Numbered from the stretch's first letter, positions 33,365-42,762 are shown. The stretch is DNA of 64,000 bases from Paenibacillus glycanilyticus (GCF_023715145.1 NZ_JAMBNP010000003.1:372001-436000), one strand, 5' to 3'. The notes: generated from the sequence alone by a model not told the origin. A program made the numbers and translations.

Positions 33365-33825
33365 AGAAAAGAAAGGCTTGCGGGTGTCCGCAGGCCTTTC
33401 TTCATTTGTTCGCTCTCATCGCCAATCTCTTCTTCATCGGCGGGATCTTCTTCATCCTCGTAGTATAGGTAGATTTTCCAGCTGTTATCCGGCATTTTCT
33501 TCAGATAATAGACACCATCGAAAGACGTCGTATCGGTAGACGTTTCCCCGTCTATTACCTCAGTTACGTTATAGCTGCCTCCCGTGGAATGAACAGCGGC
33601 GAACCGATCCGATTTCGAAACGATTTCCAGGTGTTGAGGGGTAAGCACCTCAATCTTGGTCGAATATCCTTCGCCAAGATAGGATTCAATGTCATCGTAG
33701 ATAAAGTGGCTTAAGGCCAAATAAAATCCGGTATAGTACTTGGCATGAACCTCGCGGAGGTTAGCGAAGTCCAGGGCGTTATTCAGCGGCCGTTGCTGCT
33801 TCGCCGGATGCGTCTTCCGCTTCAT
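33352..33825 (-). pseudogene. Duplicated, frameshifted copy of the SLH protein C-terminal domain
   Basis: From its ~15th codon it matches the last ~115 residues of the upstream SLH protein: TGFYLALSHFIYDD against TGYALAETIFGYED, HLEIVSKSDRFAAVHSTG against KYEIVSKTDRFAAIHATG, PDNSWKIYLY against EDNSWKIYLF. It lies in the +1 frame relative to that gene and overlaps its end by 47 nt. It lacks signal peptide and SLH domains. Its final codons run through a terminator hairpin. A frameshifted domain duplication is likelier than a free-standing gene. Confidence 0.75.
33369..33402. terminator. Bidirectional intrinsic terminator
   Basis: AAGAAAGGC (33369-33377), TGCGG/CCGCA interior, GCCTTTCTT (33394-33402). 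It lies between the reductase remnant and the minus-strand surface-protein locus. Confidence 0.85.
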
Positions 33826-34876
33826 CCGAAGAGAACAGGTAGATTTTCCAGCTGTTGTCCTCCATTTTCTTCAACAGGTAAACGCCGTCTCTTGGAACGG
33901 TTTGCGTATCTTTCTCGTCCTTGCCTTCAACCGTTACATTGTAAGTGCTGCCTGTTGCGTGAATAGCAGCGAAACGGTCGGTTTTTGAAACAATTTCATA
34001 TTTTTGAGGCGTCAGCTTCTCCAATTTGAGCGTATAGCCTTCTTTGGCCAAATCTGCGTAATCTTCATAACCAAAGATGGTCTCAGCCAAAGCGTAGCCA
34101 GTCATGTATTTAGGCAGAACTTCGCCGAGCTTAGCGAATTCTTGCGCGTTAATCACTTCTGCTTCTTTTGCTTCGTACTCATCGATGAGTGCCGTAAGAG
34201 CAGCGTCTTCAGGCAGGCTGCCCTTTTGCAGATCAAGCGCGCGCTGGATCATCACAACCGCTTCGGCGCGAGTTGCGTTAGCGTAAGGTTTGAATGTTGT
34301 TGCTGTAGCGCCGCGGACAATGCCCGCTTGGCTTGCTTTTGCAATAAACGGAGTTGCAAAGTATTCCGGAACGTCGGAGAAGGTCTTTGCTTCGCCTTCG
34401 AATTTGACGGAAGACTCAAACGCGCGAACGATGATGGTTGCGATCTCTCCGCGTTTGATCAGTTCGTCAGGACCAAACTTTGTTTCCGTCAGACCGTTTA
34501 CGATACCGAGGGAGCTTGCGATCCGGACTGGCTCGGAGTACCATTTGCCAGCTGGAACGTCAGCAAAGGTCTTGCTTGCCTGATCCGTTGTCAGACCTAG
34601 TGCGCGTACCAGAATCGATACGAATTCCGCACGGCTGATCGACAAGTCCGGTTTGATCAAAGTATTTCCTTCAGAGTCGAGGGAGCCTTTGAGCAGATCG
34701 GCGGTAACGAAGTTATCAAGCGAGTCAAATGCCCAATGCTCGTTGATATCAATCGGGTAGTAAGTGTTCAGCACGTCTTCCGAGGATGCCGCGCTTGCTT
34801 TAGAAGTTTGGAACGGGAGTGCAAGCAGGACGAATGCTGCCAGAAAAACAATCAGACTACGTTGAAAAGTTTTCAT
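33779..34876 (-). CDS. SLH-domain cell-surface protein
   Basis: 365 residues. Signal peptide 1-29 ends ASA. Three S-layer homology domains follow: the first near 45-95 (HWAFDSLDNFV; SRAEFVSILVRALGL), the second near 105-155 (TFADVPAGKWYSEPV), the third near 165-215 (ATRAEAVVMIQRAL). A ~120-residue C-terminal domain repeats in decayed form downstream. It binds pyruvylated cell-wall polymer; the C-terminal role is unknown. The stop at 33779 may result from the frameshift separating the two domain copies. Confidence 0.9.
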   Translation of the reverse strand: MKTFQRSLIVFLAAFVLLALPFQTSKASAASSEDVLNTYYPIDINEHWAFDSLDNFVTADLLKGSLDSEGNTLIKPDLSISRAEFVSILVRALGLTTDQASKTFADVPAGKWYSEPVRIASSLGIVNGLTETKFGPDELIKRGEIATIIVRAFESSVKFEGEAKTFSDVPEYFATPFIAKASQAGIVRGATATTFKPYANATRAEAVVMIQRALDLQKGSLPEDAALTALIDEYEAKEAEVINAQEFAKLGEVLPKYMTGYALAETIFGYEDYADLAKEGYTLKLEKLTPQKYEIVSKTDRFAAIHATGSTYNVTVEGKDEKDTQTVPRDGVYLLKKMEDNSWKIYLFSSDEAEDASGEAATAAE

Positions 34877-35020
34877 TTCATATTCCTCTCTTATGTAAGG
34901 ATTTTGTAAATAGACCCTATATGATACTAGCAGATGAGAGGTCTCCGTACTAGAGAAAATTAGTGGATTTAGGGCGATATTAGCTAAAATAAATCCTTGG
35001 AACTATATGGGATTAACGAG

Positions 35021-35054
35021 AAAAAGCCCGCCTAACGAATTCCGTCAGGCGGGC
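35021..35054 (-). terminator. Intrinsic terminator after LTA synthase gene
   Basis: On the minus strand GCCCGCCT (35054-35047) pairs with AGGCGGGC (35033-35026), with CGT/ACG inside, followed by TTTTT at 35025-35021. Confidence 0.9.
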
Positions 35055-35063
35055 GGTTCCTCT

Positions 35064-36917
35064 CTATTTCCATTCCGGCAACTGGCTCACATAGCTGTCG
35101 GATAACTTGAGCAGCTCCAGCGCGCGGTTATATTCGCCTTGCGAATCCAGGGAAACGGTGCTTGCTCCGGAGAGCGGAAGATGCGTGCCGTCCTCATAGC
35201 CGCTGCCGGACAGGAACAGCTCGTCGCTGCTGACGAATGAACCGGTTGGCAGGTAATAACGCTGCGGCAGCAGGTTGACCGTCGTGTTGTTCAAGATATC
35301 CTGGCCGAAGTGAATCTGCTGGTCCAGCGAGAATCCGAACAGATTAGCTACGGTTGGGAGGATATCCACCTGACCGCCCAGATGAGTGAATACTTCAGGC
35401 TGCGTGATGCCAGGCGCGGTAATAATAAGCGGAATGTTGATCATGTCGGCCGAGCCGTATTCGCGTCCGTAAATCTCCTGCATCAGCTCTTTGTCATCAT
35501 GGTCCAGCGAGTAGATCGGCAGGCCAAGATGATCGCCGTACAGAACAACCACGCTGTTATCCCAGATGCCGCGCTGCTTCAGATCGTCAATGAACAGGCC
35601 AAGAGCGTAGTCGGCATAATTCTGGGCGCGTACGTAATCGCCAACGAAGGTATCCTCGTACCGTTCGGGAAGCTCCATCTTATATTTGCGATCCGGTATC
35701 GTAAACGGATGATGGGCCGTCATCGAAATGACCTGAGCATAGAACGGCTTGTCGCTCTGGTCCATCTTCGCAAGCTCGGCCGCGGTCTTCGCGTAGAGCA
35801 CCTCGTCGGAGGCTGCGAAGAAGACGGAATCTTCGTTGCCAAAGAACGCCTTATCATAATAACGGTTAAAGCCAAGCGCCTTGTACAGCTCGCTGCGGTT
35901 CCAGAACTCGACAACATTCGTATGGAAGGTTGCGGTGTCATAGCCATGCTGTGCCATCAGTCTCGGAAGACTTGGCAGCTCCTTCTTCGGATAGACCTGC
36001 GTAGCCGCTCCGTTTGGCGGTATATAATAAGATGTGTTTACGATAAACTCCGCATCCGAAGTATTGCCTTGGCCAACGCCTTGATAGAAGTTGTTGAAGT
36101 AGTAATTCTCCTTCGCCAGCTTGTTCATGTTAGGCGTAATTTCCTGACCGTCGATCTTCAGATCGATAAGGAAGTTTTGGAAGGATTCCATCTGAATAAT
36201 GATCAGATTCTTGCCGGAAGCCGTGTTCCACAGCTTGGGCGATGCCGGCTTATCGATCTGTTTGAGTTCGTCAATCTTGGCTTGCGTGATCTCGGAAGGC
36301 TCCACAAGCTCCGGGTCTTTATTGGAGAAGATCGTATAAGCCTCGTAGTTGAGAATACCCATCTGCTCCGCTTTTACAATCTCGTTCATGCTGGCACGAT
36401 TCGGCACGATGTTGAACAGGCATAGCGCCAGCGAGATGCCAAACAAGGTAGCGAGCACGCGCCGGCTGACTCTTTTCTGGCTGGCCGCTTTCCAATACTG
36501 CCCTTTCTTGCGGCGAATCAAATAATAGCCCATGACGATAATATCAATGAAGACAAGCAAATAGTAAGGGTCCATCAGAGAGAAGACGCTGTTGCTGACC
36601 GCCGTAACCTGATTCACTTGATTCAGGGCTACATAGGTGACAATTACGCCATAATATTTGTAGTACATGAGAACCGCGAACAGGATGGCGGTCATTAGTA
36701 GGTTGGCGCTTAAATAGTAGACCAGCTTTCGTTTAGTAGCGAACCATTCAATTAAACAAAATACGATGAGAGCAAACGGAACTTCCTTAAGCAGGGTTGT
36801 CCAGCTTGGACCGCCAAAGACGACCATCCAGGTCAAGAAGCTCTTAAGCAGCACAATCAGCGAGAATGCGAGAATGGGTCGCTTGCTGAACAGCCGTTTT
36901 GGTGCTAGATTAGACAC
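35064..36917 (-). CDS. LTA synthase-family sulfatase (glycerophosphate transferase)
   Basis: 617 residues: five N-terminal helices (~10-190), then an extracellular sulfatase-type domain. The catalytic Thr lies in GVGQGNTSDAEF (~residue 285). Metal-site motifs include ESFQNFLID, TAHHPFTIP and LYGDHLGL. It polymerises glycerolphosphate from phosphatidylglycerol into lipoteichoic acid or a primer. GTG 36917 is preferred because AAAGGCGG lies 7 nt upstream. Monocistronic. Confidence 0.92.
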   Translation of the reverse strand: MSNLAPKRLFSKRPILAFSLIVLLKSFLTWMVVFGGPSWTTLLKEVPFALIVFCLIEWFATKRKLVYYLSANLLMTAILFAVLMYYKYYGVIVTYVALNQVNQVTAVSNSVFSLMDPYYLLVFIDIIVMGYYLIRRKKGQYWKAASQKRVSRRVLATLFGISLALCLFNIVPNRASMNEIVKAEQMGILNYEAYTIFSNKDPELVEPSEITQAKIDELKQIDKPASPKLWNTASGKNLIIIQMESFQNFLIDLKIDGQEITPNMNKLAKENYYFNNFYQGVGQGNTSDAEFIVNTSYYIPPNGAATQVYPKKELPSLPRLMAQHGYDTATFHTNVVEFWNRSELYKALGFNRYYDKAFFGNEDSVFFAASDEVLYAKTAAELAKMDQSDKPFYAQVISMTAHHPFTIPDRKYKMELPERYEDTFVGDYVRAQNYADYALGLFIDDLKQRGIWDNSVVVLYGDHLGLPIYSLDHDDKELMQEIYGREYGSADMINIPLIITAPGITQPEVFTHLGGQVDILPTVANLFGFSLDQQIHFGQDILNNTTVNLLPQRYYLPTGSFVSSDELFLSGSGYEDGTHLPLSGASTVSLDSQGEYNRALELLKLSDSYVSQLPEWK

Positions 36918-37172
36918 GTTTTCGCCGCCTTTCACAATAAAGACAGGCTTCTATCCAAGCAGCCTGTCATGTGGTGTCTTTATATTTACGAAGTTATTTA
37001 CTTCATTATGCTTGGCTGGAAGAGGATTGTCAAAGGCAAAACAAGCATGCCAGTCTTGGGAAAATGTCATCAAGAAATGTTGCAACTTTTTAAGACTTTA
37101 TCAAGTCTATTCGTTTATAGTAGAGAGGACGGAACGTTCGAATATAAAATAAGCGTAATTAAGGAGAGCAGC

Positions 37173-38120
37173 ATGAGAAGAAACGTACAAAGAAGAAAAA
37201 GACGAGGACTAGCTTTTCTGGCGGTATGCGTGGTTGCCATTGCAGTCATATTATTTATCCGCTACGAAAATTTAACGGCCCAGGCTCCCGAGGAGACTGC
37301 GGCTAATAGCCAGAATTCAGAGCAAACGGATCCGCCTGCATCCGATTCGCCTGCAGTATCGGACGAGCCTTCGGATACACCGTCGGACACGCCAACCGAT
37401 ACGCCATCTGACGAGCCGTCTGACGAACCTTCCGATGAGCCGTCCAACGCGCCGTCGGATAAGCCGTCGTCTACGGAAGCGCCATCGAAGCCAGCGGTTG
37501 CGACTGCCGGTGAAGAGGACGGTTATGCCGTTGTTGCCCAGCCGGAGAGCGTAGCCGTGCTGGTGGACAAGCAGTACAAGCTGCCTGACGATTATGAGCC
37601 TTCCGATCTGGTCTATCCGGATGTACGCTTTACGTTCAGCGAGAAAATCGACAAGCGCAAAATGCGCAAAGTTGCAGCAGGCGCCTTGGAGAAGCTGTTT
37701 GACGGCGCGGAGAAGGACGGTATTTACCTGGCCGGCGTATCGGCTTACCGCTCGCAAGCCACGCAAACGTCGCTGTTTAACCGCTATGTGAAGAAAGACG
37801 GCTTGGAAAAAGCATTGACTTACAGCGCATTCCCTGGTACAAGTGAGCATCAGACTGGTCTTGCGATTGACGTATCGGGCAGTGACGGCAAATGTGCGGC
37901 TGAGGATTGCTTCGGCGGTACGCCGGAAGCGGAATGGCTCGCGGATCATGCTCCGGAATACGGGTTCATTATCCGCTATCCGGAAGGCAAGGACTCGATT
38001 ACGGGCTACAAATACGAGCCTTGGCATCTCCGCTATGTAGGCAAGGACTTGGCGAAGGAGCTAGAAGATAAAGGATTGACTCTGGAGGAGTATTATAACG
38101 CAGTTCCGGTTACAAAATAA
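37173..38120 (+). CDS. VanY-type D-alanyl-D-alanine carboxypeptidase
   Basis: 315 residues: an N-terminal membrane anchor (~12-28), a Pro/Ser/Asp linker (~60-105) made of PSDTPSDEPSDEP units, then a VanY domain. Zinc/active-site motifs include SAYRSQATQ, SEHQTGLAIDVSG (~residue 223) and EPWHLRYVG. It trims the terminal D-Ala from peptidoglycan stems outside the membrane. ATG 37173 follows AAGGAG. Confidence 0.9.
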   Translation: MRRNVQRRKRRGLAFLAVCVVAIAVILFIRYENLTAQAPEETAANSQNSEQTDPPASDSPAVSDEPSDTPSDTPTDTPSDEPSDEPSDEPSNAPSDKPSSTEAPSKPAVATAGEEDGYAVVAQPESVAVLVDKQYKLPDDYEPSDLVYPDVRFTFSEKIDKRKMRKVAAGALEKLFDGAEKDGIYLAGVSAYRSQATQTSLFNRYVKKDGLEKALTYSAFPGTSEHQTGLAIDVSGSDGKCAAEDCFGGTPEAEWLADHAPEYGFIIRYPEGKDSITGYKYEPWHLRYVGKDLAKELEDKGLTLEEYYNAVPVTK

Positions 38121-38201
38121 TAGAGTCGAACGGGACGGCGCTCAGCTTCCGATGCGTGTAGGTCATACATGGCATTGGGCTGCGCGCCGTTGCCCATTCT
38201 G

Positions 38202-38357
38202 TTAGATCTTTGGCTCAAACGTTTTGCAATCTGTTTCGTCGGAATTGCTTGCTTGTTTCGAACGGTTATTGACTACATAAATCGAAGTAGCGGCGCAATG
38301 ATTGCCTGCAGCCCAATATTTGCAGGAGTTAACTTCGCATAGTACATCCTTAGCCAT
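38202..38357 (-). CDS. DUF1540 small Cys-rich protein (51 aa)
   Basis: Reads MAKDVLCEVNSCKYWAAGN, then HCAATSIYVVNN, with a Ser/Asp-rich tail holding a fourth Cys. The C-x4-C-x8-C-x-A-x2-I pattern is DUF1540, a family frequent in spore formers. Function unknown; metal binding is plausible. Start 38357 follows AAGGAGGTG at 7-nt spacing. It is headed by a leader element and lies convergent with vanY; a GC-rich inverted repeat (ACGGCGC/GCGCCGT) downstream might end its transcript. Confidence 0.85.
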   Translation of the reverse strand: MAKDVLCEVNSCKYWAAGNHCAATSIYVVNNRSKQASNSDETDCKTFEPKI

Positions 38358-38364
38358 GGATGGT

Positions 38365-38431
38365 CACCTCCTTAAAAGAATGATCACACAAACAGCGTAA
38401 AGCTGTTCGTGATGATTCTTGCGTCGTAAGC
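38365..38431 (-). promoter_or_regulatory. Leader element locus 4, ahead of DUF1540 gene
   Basis: On the minus strand: GCTTACGACGCAAGAAT, then AAGAATCATCAC (38420-38409) pairing with GTGATCATTCTT (38387-38376) except for one C-C mismatch. Inside is AACAGC-TTTAC-GCTGTT. TTTTAAGGAGGTG follows at once. The block order and the ATTCTTTTAAGGAGGTG junction are the same as locus 1. Confidence 0.82.
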
Positions 38432-38526
38432 AAGCTTAAGACATGAGGGAGGCCGATTTGGCGTCCACAACTTATAGGATGGACAAACGCAAGCCGGTTT
38501 TATACTTATGAAGGGATGGAACAACA

Positions 38527-39489
38527 ATGGGAAAAAAGCTGTATTTTAATCATGACGCGGGGGTAGACGACCTTGTATCGCTGTTTCTCGTTCTGCAAAT
38601 GAAGGATGTTGAACTGATTGGGGTTTCCGTGATTCCCGCAGACGGTTACTTGGAGCCGGGAATGGCGGCGAGCCGCAAGATCATTGACCGCTTTGGATCC
38701 CCGGGTTCAAGCAGCAAGGTGGAGGTTGCCCGTTCGAATTCCAGAGGACGTAATCCGTTTCCGGCGGAATGGCGGATGCACACCTTCTTTGTGGATGCGC
38801 TGCCGATCCTGAACGAACCAAACGTTATTCACGCTCGCGAAGCAGAAGCGCCTGCCCATAAGCATATGATTCAGCAGCTTCTAGCTTCTGATGAGCCGGT
38901 GACCCTGCTGTTCACCGGTCCGCTGACGGACCTGGCGAGAGCGCTGGATGAAGCGCCGGAGATTGAAGAGAAGATCGACAAGCTTGTCTGGATGGGCGGG
39001 ACCTTTAACGAGAAGGGGAACGTGCAGGAGCCGGAGCATGACGGAACCGCGGAATGGAATGCATTCTGGGACCCCGAAGCTGTCGATCGCGTATGGAACA
39101 GCGGAATCAAGATTGAGCTCGTCGCGCTGGAGAGCACGAACAAAGTACCTCTTACCGTTCCGGTGCGCAACCGCTGGGCGTCTCTTCGCAAGCATGCCGG
39201 ACTGGACTTCGTGGGACAATGTTACGCGGCTTGTCCGCCGCTTGTCTTCATGGAAACCAATTCGACCTATTATCTATGGGATGTTCTGACGACGGCGGTC
39301 GTAGGCGATCCAAGCCTGGTACGGATGAAGACCGTTAACAGCACGGTTGTCGCGGACGGCCCAAGCCAAGGCCGCACCATCGAAACGGCAGAAGGGCGGC
39401 CGGTGAGCCTTGTGTATGACGTAGAGCCGGAGCGGTTCTTCGATTATATTACAGCGTTATCGCAGAACGCTGAACTGAACCCGGCTTAA
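38527..39489 (+). CDS. Inosine/uridine-preferring nucleoside hydrolase family
   Basis: 320 residues. N-terminal metal loop FNHDAGVDDLVSLFL (variant of DxDxxxDD), LLFTGPLTDLARAL near 120, and a WNAFWDPEAVDRV region near 180. It cleaves the N-glycosidic bond of nucleosides for salvage. AAGGGATGG precedes the ATG. Divergent from the DUF1540 gene. Confidence 0.87.
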   Translation: MGKKLYFNHDAGVDDLVSLFLVLQMKDVELIGVSVIPADGYLEPGMAASRKIIDRFGSPGSSSKVEVARSNSRGRNPFPAEWRMHTFFVDALPILNEPNVIHAREAEAPAHKHMIQQLLASDEPVTLLFTGPLTDLARALDEAPEIEEKIDKLVWMGGTFNEKGNVQEPEHDGTAEWNAFWDPEAVDRVWNSGIKIELVALESTNKVPLTVPVRNRWASLRKHAGLDFVGQCYAACPPLVFMETNSTYYLWDVLTTAVVGDPSLVRMKTVNSTVVADGPSQGRTIETAEGRPVSLVYDVEPERFFDYITALSQNAELNPA

Positions 39490-39498
39490 GCCGGGAGA

Positions 39499-40815
39499 TT
39501 AGTCCATTTCATAGATCGAACCGGATTTGCTTGCGTACAGCTCGGCATAGACCTTCTCTGCATAAGCATCGGTCATGCCGGAGATATAATCCGCAATAAA
39601 GCGCGCCCAGCTCCAGTTATGCTTGTGCTGCTCGAAGCTTGCCACCCAGTCAGGCGGCAGAATAAGGCGTCCTTGCTCTGGTACCTTGAAGCTGTCCCAC
39701 AGGCGGCGGATCATAATTTCGCTGCGCATCTGCAGCCGTTGTACGCGGAAATCCTTAATGAGCGTTACCCAGGCAAGCTTCTTCAATATTTCCATCGTGC
39801 GCAGCAGATCGATATCCTGTTGTCCTTCAAGCACAAAGGTAACCTTCTTCCAGCCTTTTGCCGGATCTTCGATAATTCCGACGCGTCCGGCAAATACGCT
39901 GACCCACCGCGCTTTCATCTCTCTGCGGGTTCTGGACGATTCATGATCATACAGGGCGTAGAGCTCCTCCCACTGCTGCAGATAAGCGGCAAGTACGCGT
40001 TTGACCATCGCCGGAATATCTACCTGATCCCAGCCTACGTCCATATTGCCTTGATCCTCGACGATTTCCTGTACCAGATTGTCAATCAGCCGCTGATCTT
40101 CAAAGAAGGTGCGATTCATCTGAATTTTGCCTGCACGGATGCCGTCTTCAATATCATGGGTGGAATAAGCGATGTCATCGGATAGATCCATCAGTTGGGC
40201 TTCCAGCGTGGAGCAGCCCTGCGGCATTTGCCACTGCTGGCGGATATGGTTAATAGCATGCCACTCGGAGCTGTATAGCCCCTTCAGCCTGCCGGGATCA
40301 TCCAGGGAATAAGGATATTTGTTCGTCGCAAGCAGGACGGCTGCCGTCAGATCCAGGCCGCTGCCGCTGCCGGCGCGTTTCTCCAGAAACATGAGGATGC
40401 GGAAGTTCTGGGCGTTGCCTTCGTAAGCAAGGCCGTGCTCCTTCATCAAGAGGCGGTTCAGTACTTCTTCGCCCTTATGGCCAAACGGCGGATGCCCCAG
40501 ATCATGGGCAAGCGCTGCGATCTCTACGACGGACGGGTCCAGAATGAGACCGGGATGCTCTTTTTTATTCAGAAAAGGGTACTGTTTCCCGAGGCGTCTT
40601 GCCACTTCGCGGGCAATCTGCGATACCTCGAGCGAATGCGTGAGTCTTGTCCGGTAGTAATCGCCCGAACCGGCGCCAAATACTTGCGATTTGCCCTGCA
40701 GCCGCCGGAAGGCAGGGGATTGAATCAGCCTTGCATAATCCCGTTCATATTCATCGCGTTCTTCGCTGAATGTGCCGAGCGCTGGTTCATCTAATCGAAA
40801 TTTGCGTAAATCCAT
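39499..40815 (-). CDS. dgt: HD-domain deoxyguanosinetriphosphate triphosphohydrolase family
   Basis: 438 residues. HD metal site: RTRLTHSLEVSQIAREV (~residues 55-72) and AALAHDLGHPPFGHKGE (~100-116), with a later LSDDIAYSTHDIEDG Asp. It hydrolyses dNTP to deoxynucleoside and triphosphate, lowering dNTP pools. Length matches the bacterial dGTPase family; the preferred nucleotide is not certain. Monocistronic. Confidence 0.92.
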   Translation of the reverse strand: MDLRKFRLDEPALGTFSEERDEYERDYARLIQSPAFRRLQGKSQVFGAGSGDYYRTRLTHSLEVSQIAREVARRLGKQYPFLNKKEHPGLILDPSVVEIAALAHDLGHPPFGHKGEEVLNRLLMKEHGLAYEGNAQNFRILMFLEKRAGSGSGLDLTAAVLLATNKYPYSLDDPGRLKGLYSSEWHAINHIRQQWQMPQGCSTLEAQLMDLSDDIAYSTHDIEDGIRAGKIQMNRTFFEDQRLIDNLVQEIVEDQGNMDVGWDQVDIPAMVKRVLAAYLQQWEELYALYDHESSRTRREMKARWVSVFAGRVGIIEDPAKGWKKVTFVLEGQQDIDLLRTMEILKKLAWVTLIKDFRVQRLQMRSEIMIRRLWDSFKVPEQGRLILPPDWVASFEQHKHNWSWARFIADYISGMTDAYAEKVYAELYASKSGSIYEMD

Positions 40816-40975
40816 GGTCCTTCCTCCTATGCCGCTCGCACGTTTTCATTTTTTCTGAAAATTGTAGCATATTTCATTCTCAATAAGAATGTTTGTGTAA
40901 GGTTTGAACATCTTTCGTCCTTGAGGTATGCTCTAGTTAACGTTTTTATCCATATATTGAGGTGCTGGTCTAGCT

Positions 40976-42424
40976 ATGAATGTTCTACAGGATATTTCAG
41001 CGGTATTTATCGTCCTGAATATATTGCTGGCGCTAGCGGTTATTTTCCTCGAGAGAAGAGACGCAAGATCGACCTGGGCTTGGCTGATGGTGCTTTATTT
41101 TCTGCCGGGGGTCGGGTTTGTTCTGTATCTCATTCTCGGGCAGCGGCTGCGCAAGCGGAAGCTGAATAAGATGCTTGTGGAAAGCCAGCGTATTATTGAG
41201 GATTCAATTGAAGCGCAGAAGCTTCAATTAGAGGAGCGGCACATTATCTTTAATGATCCCGCTACTATTAACTATCAGAGCATGATTCACATGAATCTGG
41301 TGGGCAGCTATTCTCTGTATACGCAGAACAACGCTGCACAAATCTTCACGACCGGGAAGAGCAAATTTGATGCGCTGCTGCGAGATATCGAGTCCGCACA
41401 ACATCATATTCATCTTGTCTATTACATTGTGCGTAATGATAAGCTTGGCAATCGGCTTATTCAGGCGTTGGTTGACAAGGCAAAGCAGGGGATACAGGTT
41501 CGGTTTCTGTATGACCATATTGGCAGCAAGGGGCTTCCGAGGAAGTTCTTCAGGGAGCTGAGGGATGCGGGCGGACAGGCAGCGGCCTTCTTCCCGTCGC
41601 GGATTCCATACTTGAACCTGAAGATCAACTTCCGGAATCATCGCAAGCTTGTTATTGTGGACGGACGGATCGGCTATATCGGAGGCTTTAATATCGGAGA
41701 CGAGTATTTGGGCCGCGATAAATATTTCGGAGAATGGCGGGATACTCATCTGCGTCTTGAGGGAAGGGCGGTTCTGCAAATGCAGGCGCAGTTCCTGATG
41801 GACTGGAATCTGGCCTCCTCGGGGATGGTGGAGCTTGACCATCAGTACTTCCCGCGTCACTTCCAAGCCGTGGGGACGATCGGCATGCAGCTTGTGGCAA
41901 GCGGACCGGACTCGGATTATCAGCAGATTAAGGATGCCTATATCAAAATGATTTATTTTGCAAAGAAAAGCATCTGTCTGCAGACCCCGTATTTTGTTCC
42001 GGACGAGAGTCTGATGACGGCTCTGAAGATCGCCGCAATGTCCGGCATCGAGGTGAAGGTGATGCTGCCAAGCAAGCCGGATCACTTCTTCGTATACTGG
42101 GCAACCCATTCGTATTTGAACGAGCTTCTAGCGGCTGGCGGCAAATGCTACATCTACGAGAAGGGCTTCCTTCATGCGAAGACGCTCGTGATTGACGGTC
42201 AGCTTGCTTCCGTAGGCACCGCCAATATCGATAACCGCAGCTTTAAGCTTAATTTCGAAATGAACGCTTTTATCTACGACAGCGCGACCGCTGGCGAGCT
42301 CGAGAGAATATTCGAGCATGATCTGGAGGACTGTTACGAGCTGACTCTTCACAACTATTTGAAGCGGCCGCTGATGAACAAGTTCAAGGAATCCATCGCC
42401 CGGCTGCTCTCGCCAATCCTGTAA
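40976..42424 (+). CDS. cls: Cardiolipin synthase
   Basis: 482 residues: two N-terminal helices (~5-28, 38-58), then two phospholipase-D domains with HKD motifs HRKLVIVDG (~221) and HAKTLVIDG (~399). It condenses two phosphatidylglycerols to cardiolipin. The start follows GAGGTG at a long spacing. Ends just before a hairpin shared with the opposing small RNA. Confidence 0.93.
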   Translation: MNVLQDISAVFIVLNILLALAVIFLERRDARSTWAWLMVLYFLPGVGFVLYLILGQRLRKRKLNKMLVESQRIIEDSIEAQKLQLEERHIIFNDPATINYQSMIHMNLVGSYSLYTQNNAAQIFTTGKSKFDALLRDIESAQHHIHLVYYIVRNDKLGNRLIQALVDKAKQGIQVRFLYDHIGSKGLPRKFFRELRDAGGQAAAFFPSRIPYLNLKINFRNHRKLVIVDGRIGYIGGFNIGDEYLGRDKYFGEWRDTHLRLEGRAVLQMQAQFLMDWNLASSGMVELDHQYFPRHFQAVGTIGMQLVASGPDSDYQQIKDAYIKMIYFAKKSICLQTPYFVPDESLMTALKIAAMSGIEVKVMLPSKPDHFFVYWATHSYLNELLAAGGKCYIYEKGFLHAKTLVIDGQLASVGTANIDNRSFKLNFEMNAFIYDSATAGELERIFEHDLEDCYELTLHNYLKRPLMNKFKESIARLLSPIL

Positions 42425-42433
42425 TCCGCACGC

Positions 42434-42474
42434 AAAAAGGGATTCCGCTTATCTATGATAACCGGAATCCCTTT
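42434..42474 (-). terminator. Terminator of minus-strand small RNA, opposing cls
   Basis: A 12-bp stem: AAAGGGATTCCG (42474-42463 on minus) with CGGAATCCCTTT (42447-42436), followed by TTTTT on the minus strand. The plus side lacks a T-run of comparable length. Confidence 0.82.
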
Positions 42475-42535
42475 ACCTTTCTGAATCGCAATTATTCAAT
42501 TTACTAACGCTCCATTCTACAACTTGCGTTGCCAT
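42473..42535 (-). CDS. Possible 20-aa ORF inside the small RNA
   Basis: Reads MATQVVEWSVSKLNNCDSER and stops at the first base of the terminator stem. GGAG lies only 3 nt before the ATG, which is weak. It could be a small protein or chance. Confidence 0.3.
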   Translation of the reverse strand: MATQVVEWSVSKLNNCDSER

Positions 42536-42694
42536 AATCTCCAATAAGTATTGATTGGTTCAGACTAGTCATCTTCGCGTCACGTTGGATTCCCGCATGT
42601 CCGGTTAACCTTTTAAGGCTCCTTCCCGGCATTAGTAGGACATGCTTCGCTAACCTACTTCAATGGTCTATCCCCTCTCGTTTGGTGTAGGTCT

Positions 42695-42723
42695 ATCATA
42701 AACTATTATTTCAATTTTGTAAA
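42695..42723 (-). promoter_or_regulatory. Sigma-A promoter of the small RNA
   Basis: Minus strand TTTACA (42723-42718), 17-nt spacer, TATGAT (42700-42695): five of six matches in each box. Confidence 0.75.
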
Positions 42724-42762
42724 TATTCTGATAATTATTTTTTGTAAAGGCTGACCACCTGG

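Larger units (their letters stand above)
42434..42688 (-). ncRNA. Candidate structured small RNA or short mRNA between cls and perR
   Basis: A complete transcription unit of ~255 nt with a near-consensus promoter and intrinsic terminator but no sizeable ORF. The RNA can form ACCTAC/GTAGGT near its 5' end, GCATGTCC/GGACATGC (8 bp) enclosing CCTT-AA-AAGG, and a GNRA hairpin CAAC-GCAA-GTTG. It matches none of 6S, SRP, tmRNA, RNase P or the common riboswitches as I know them. A 20-codon ORF lies at its 3' end. It is divergent from perR, so peroxide-related control is possible but unproven. Confidence 0.6.

Noticed and set aside
35310..36425. 371-codon plus-strand frame
   Set aside because: Antisense shadow of the LTA synthase gene.
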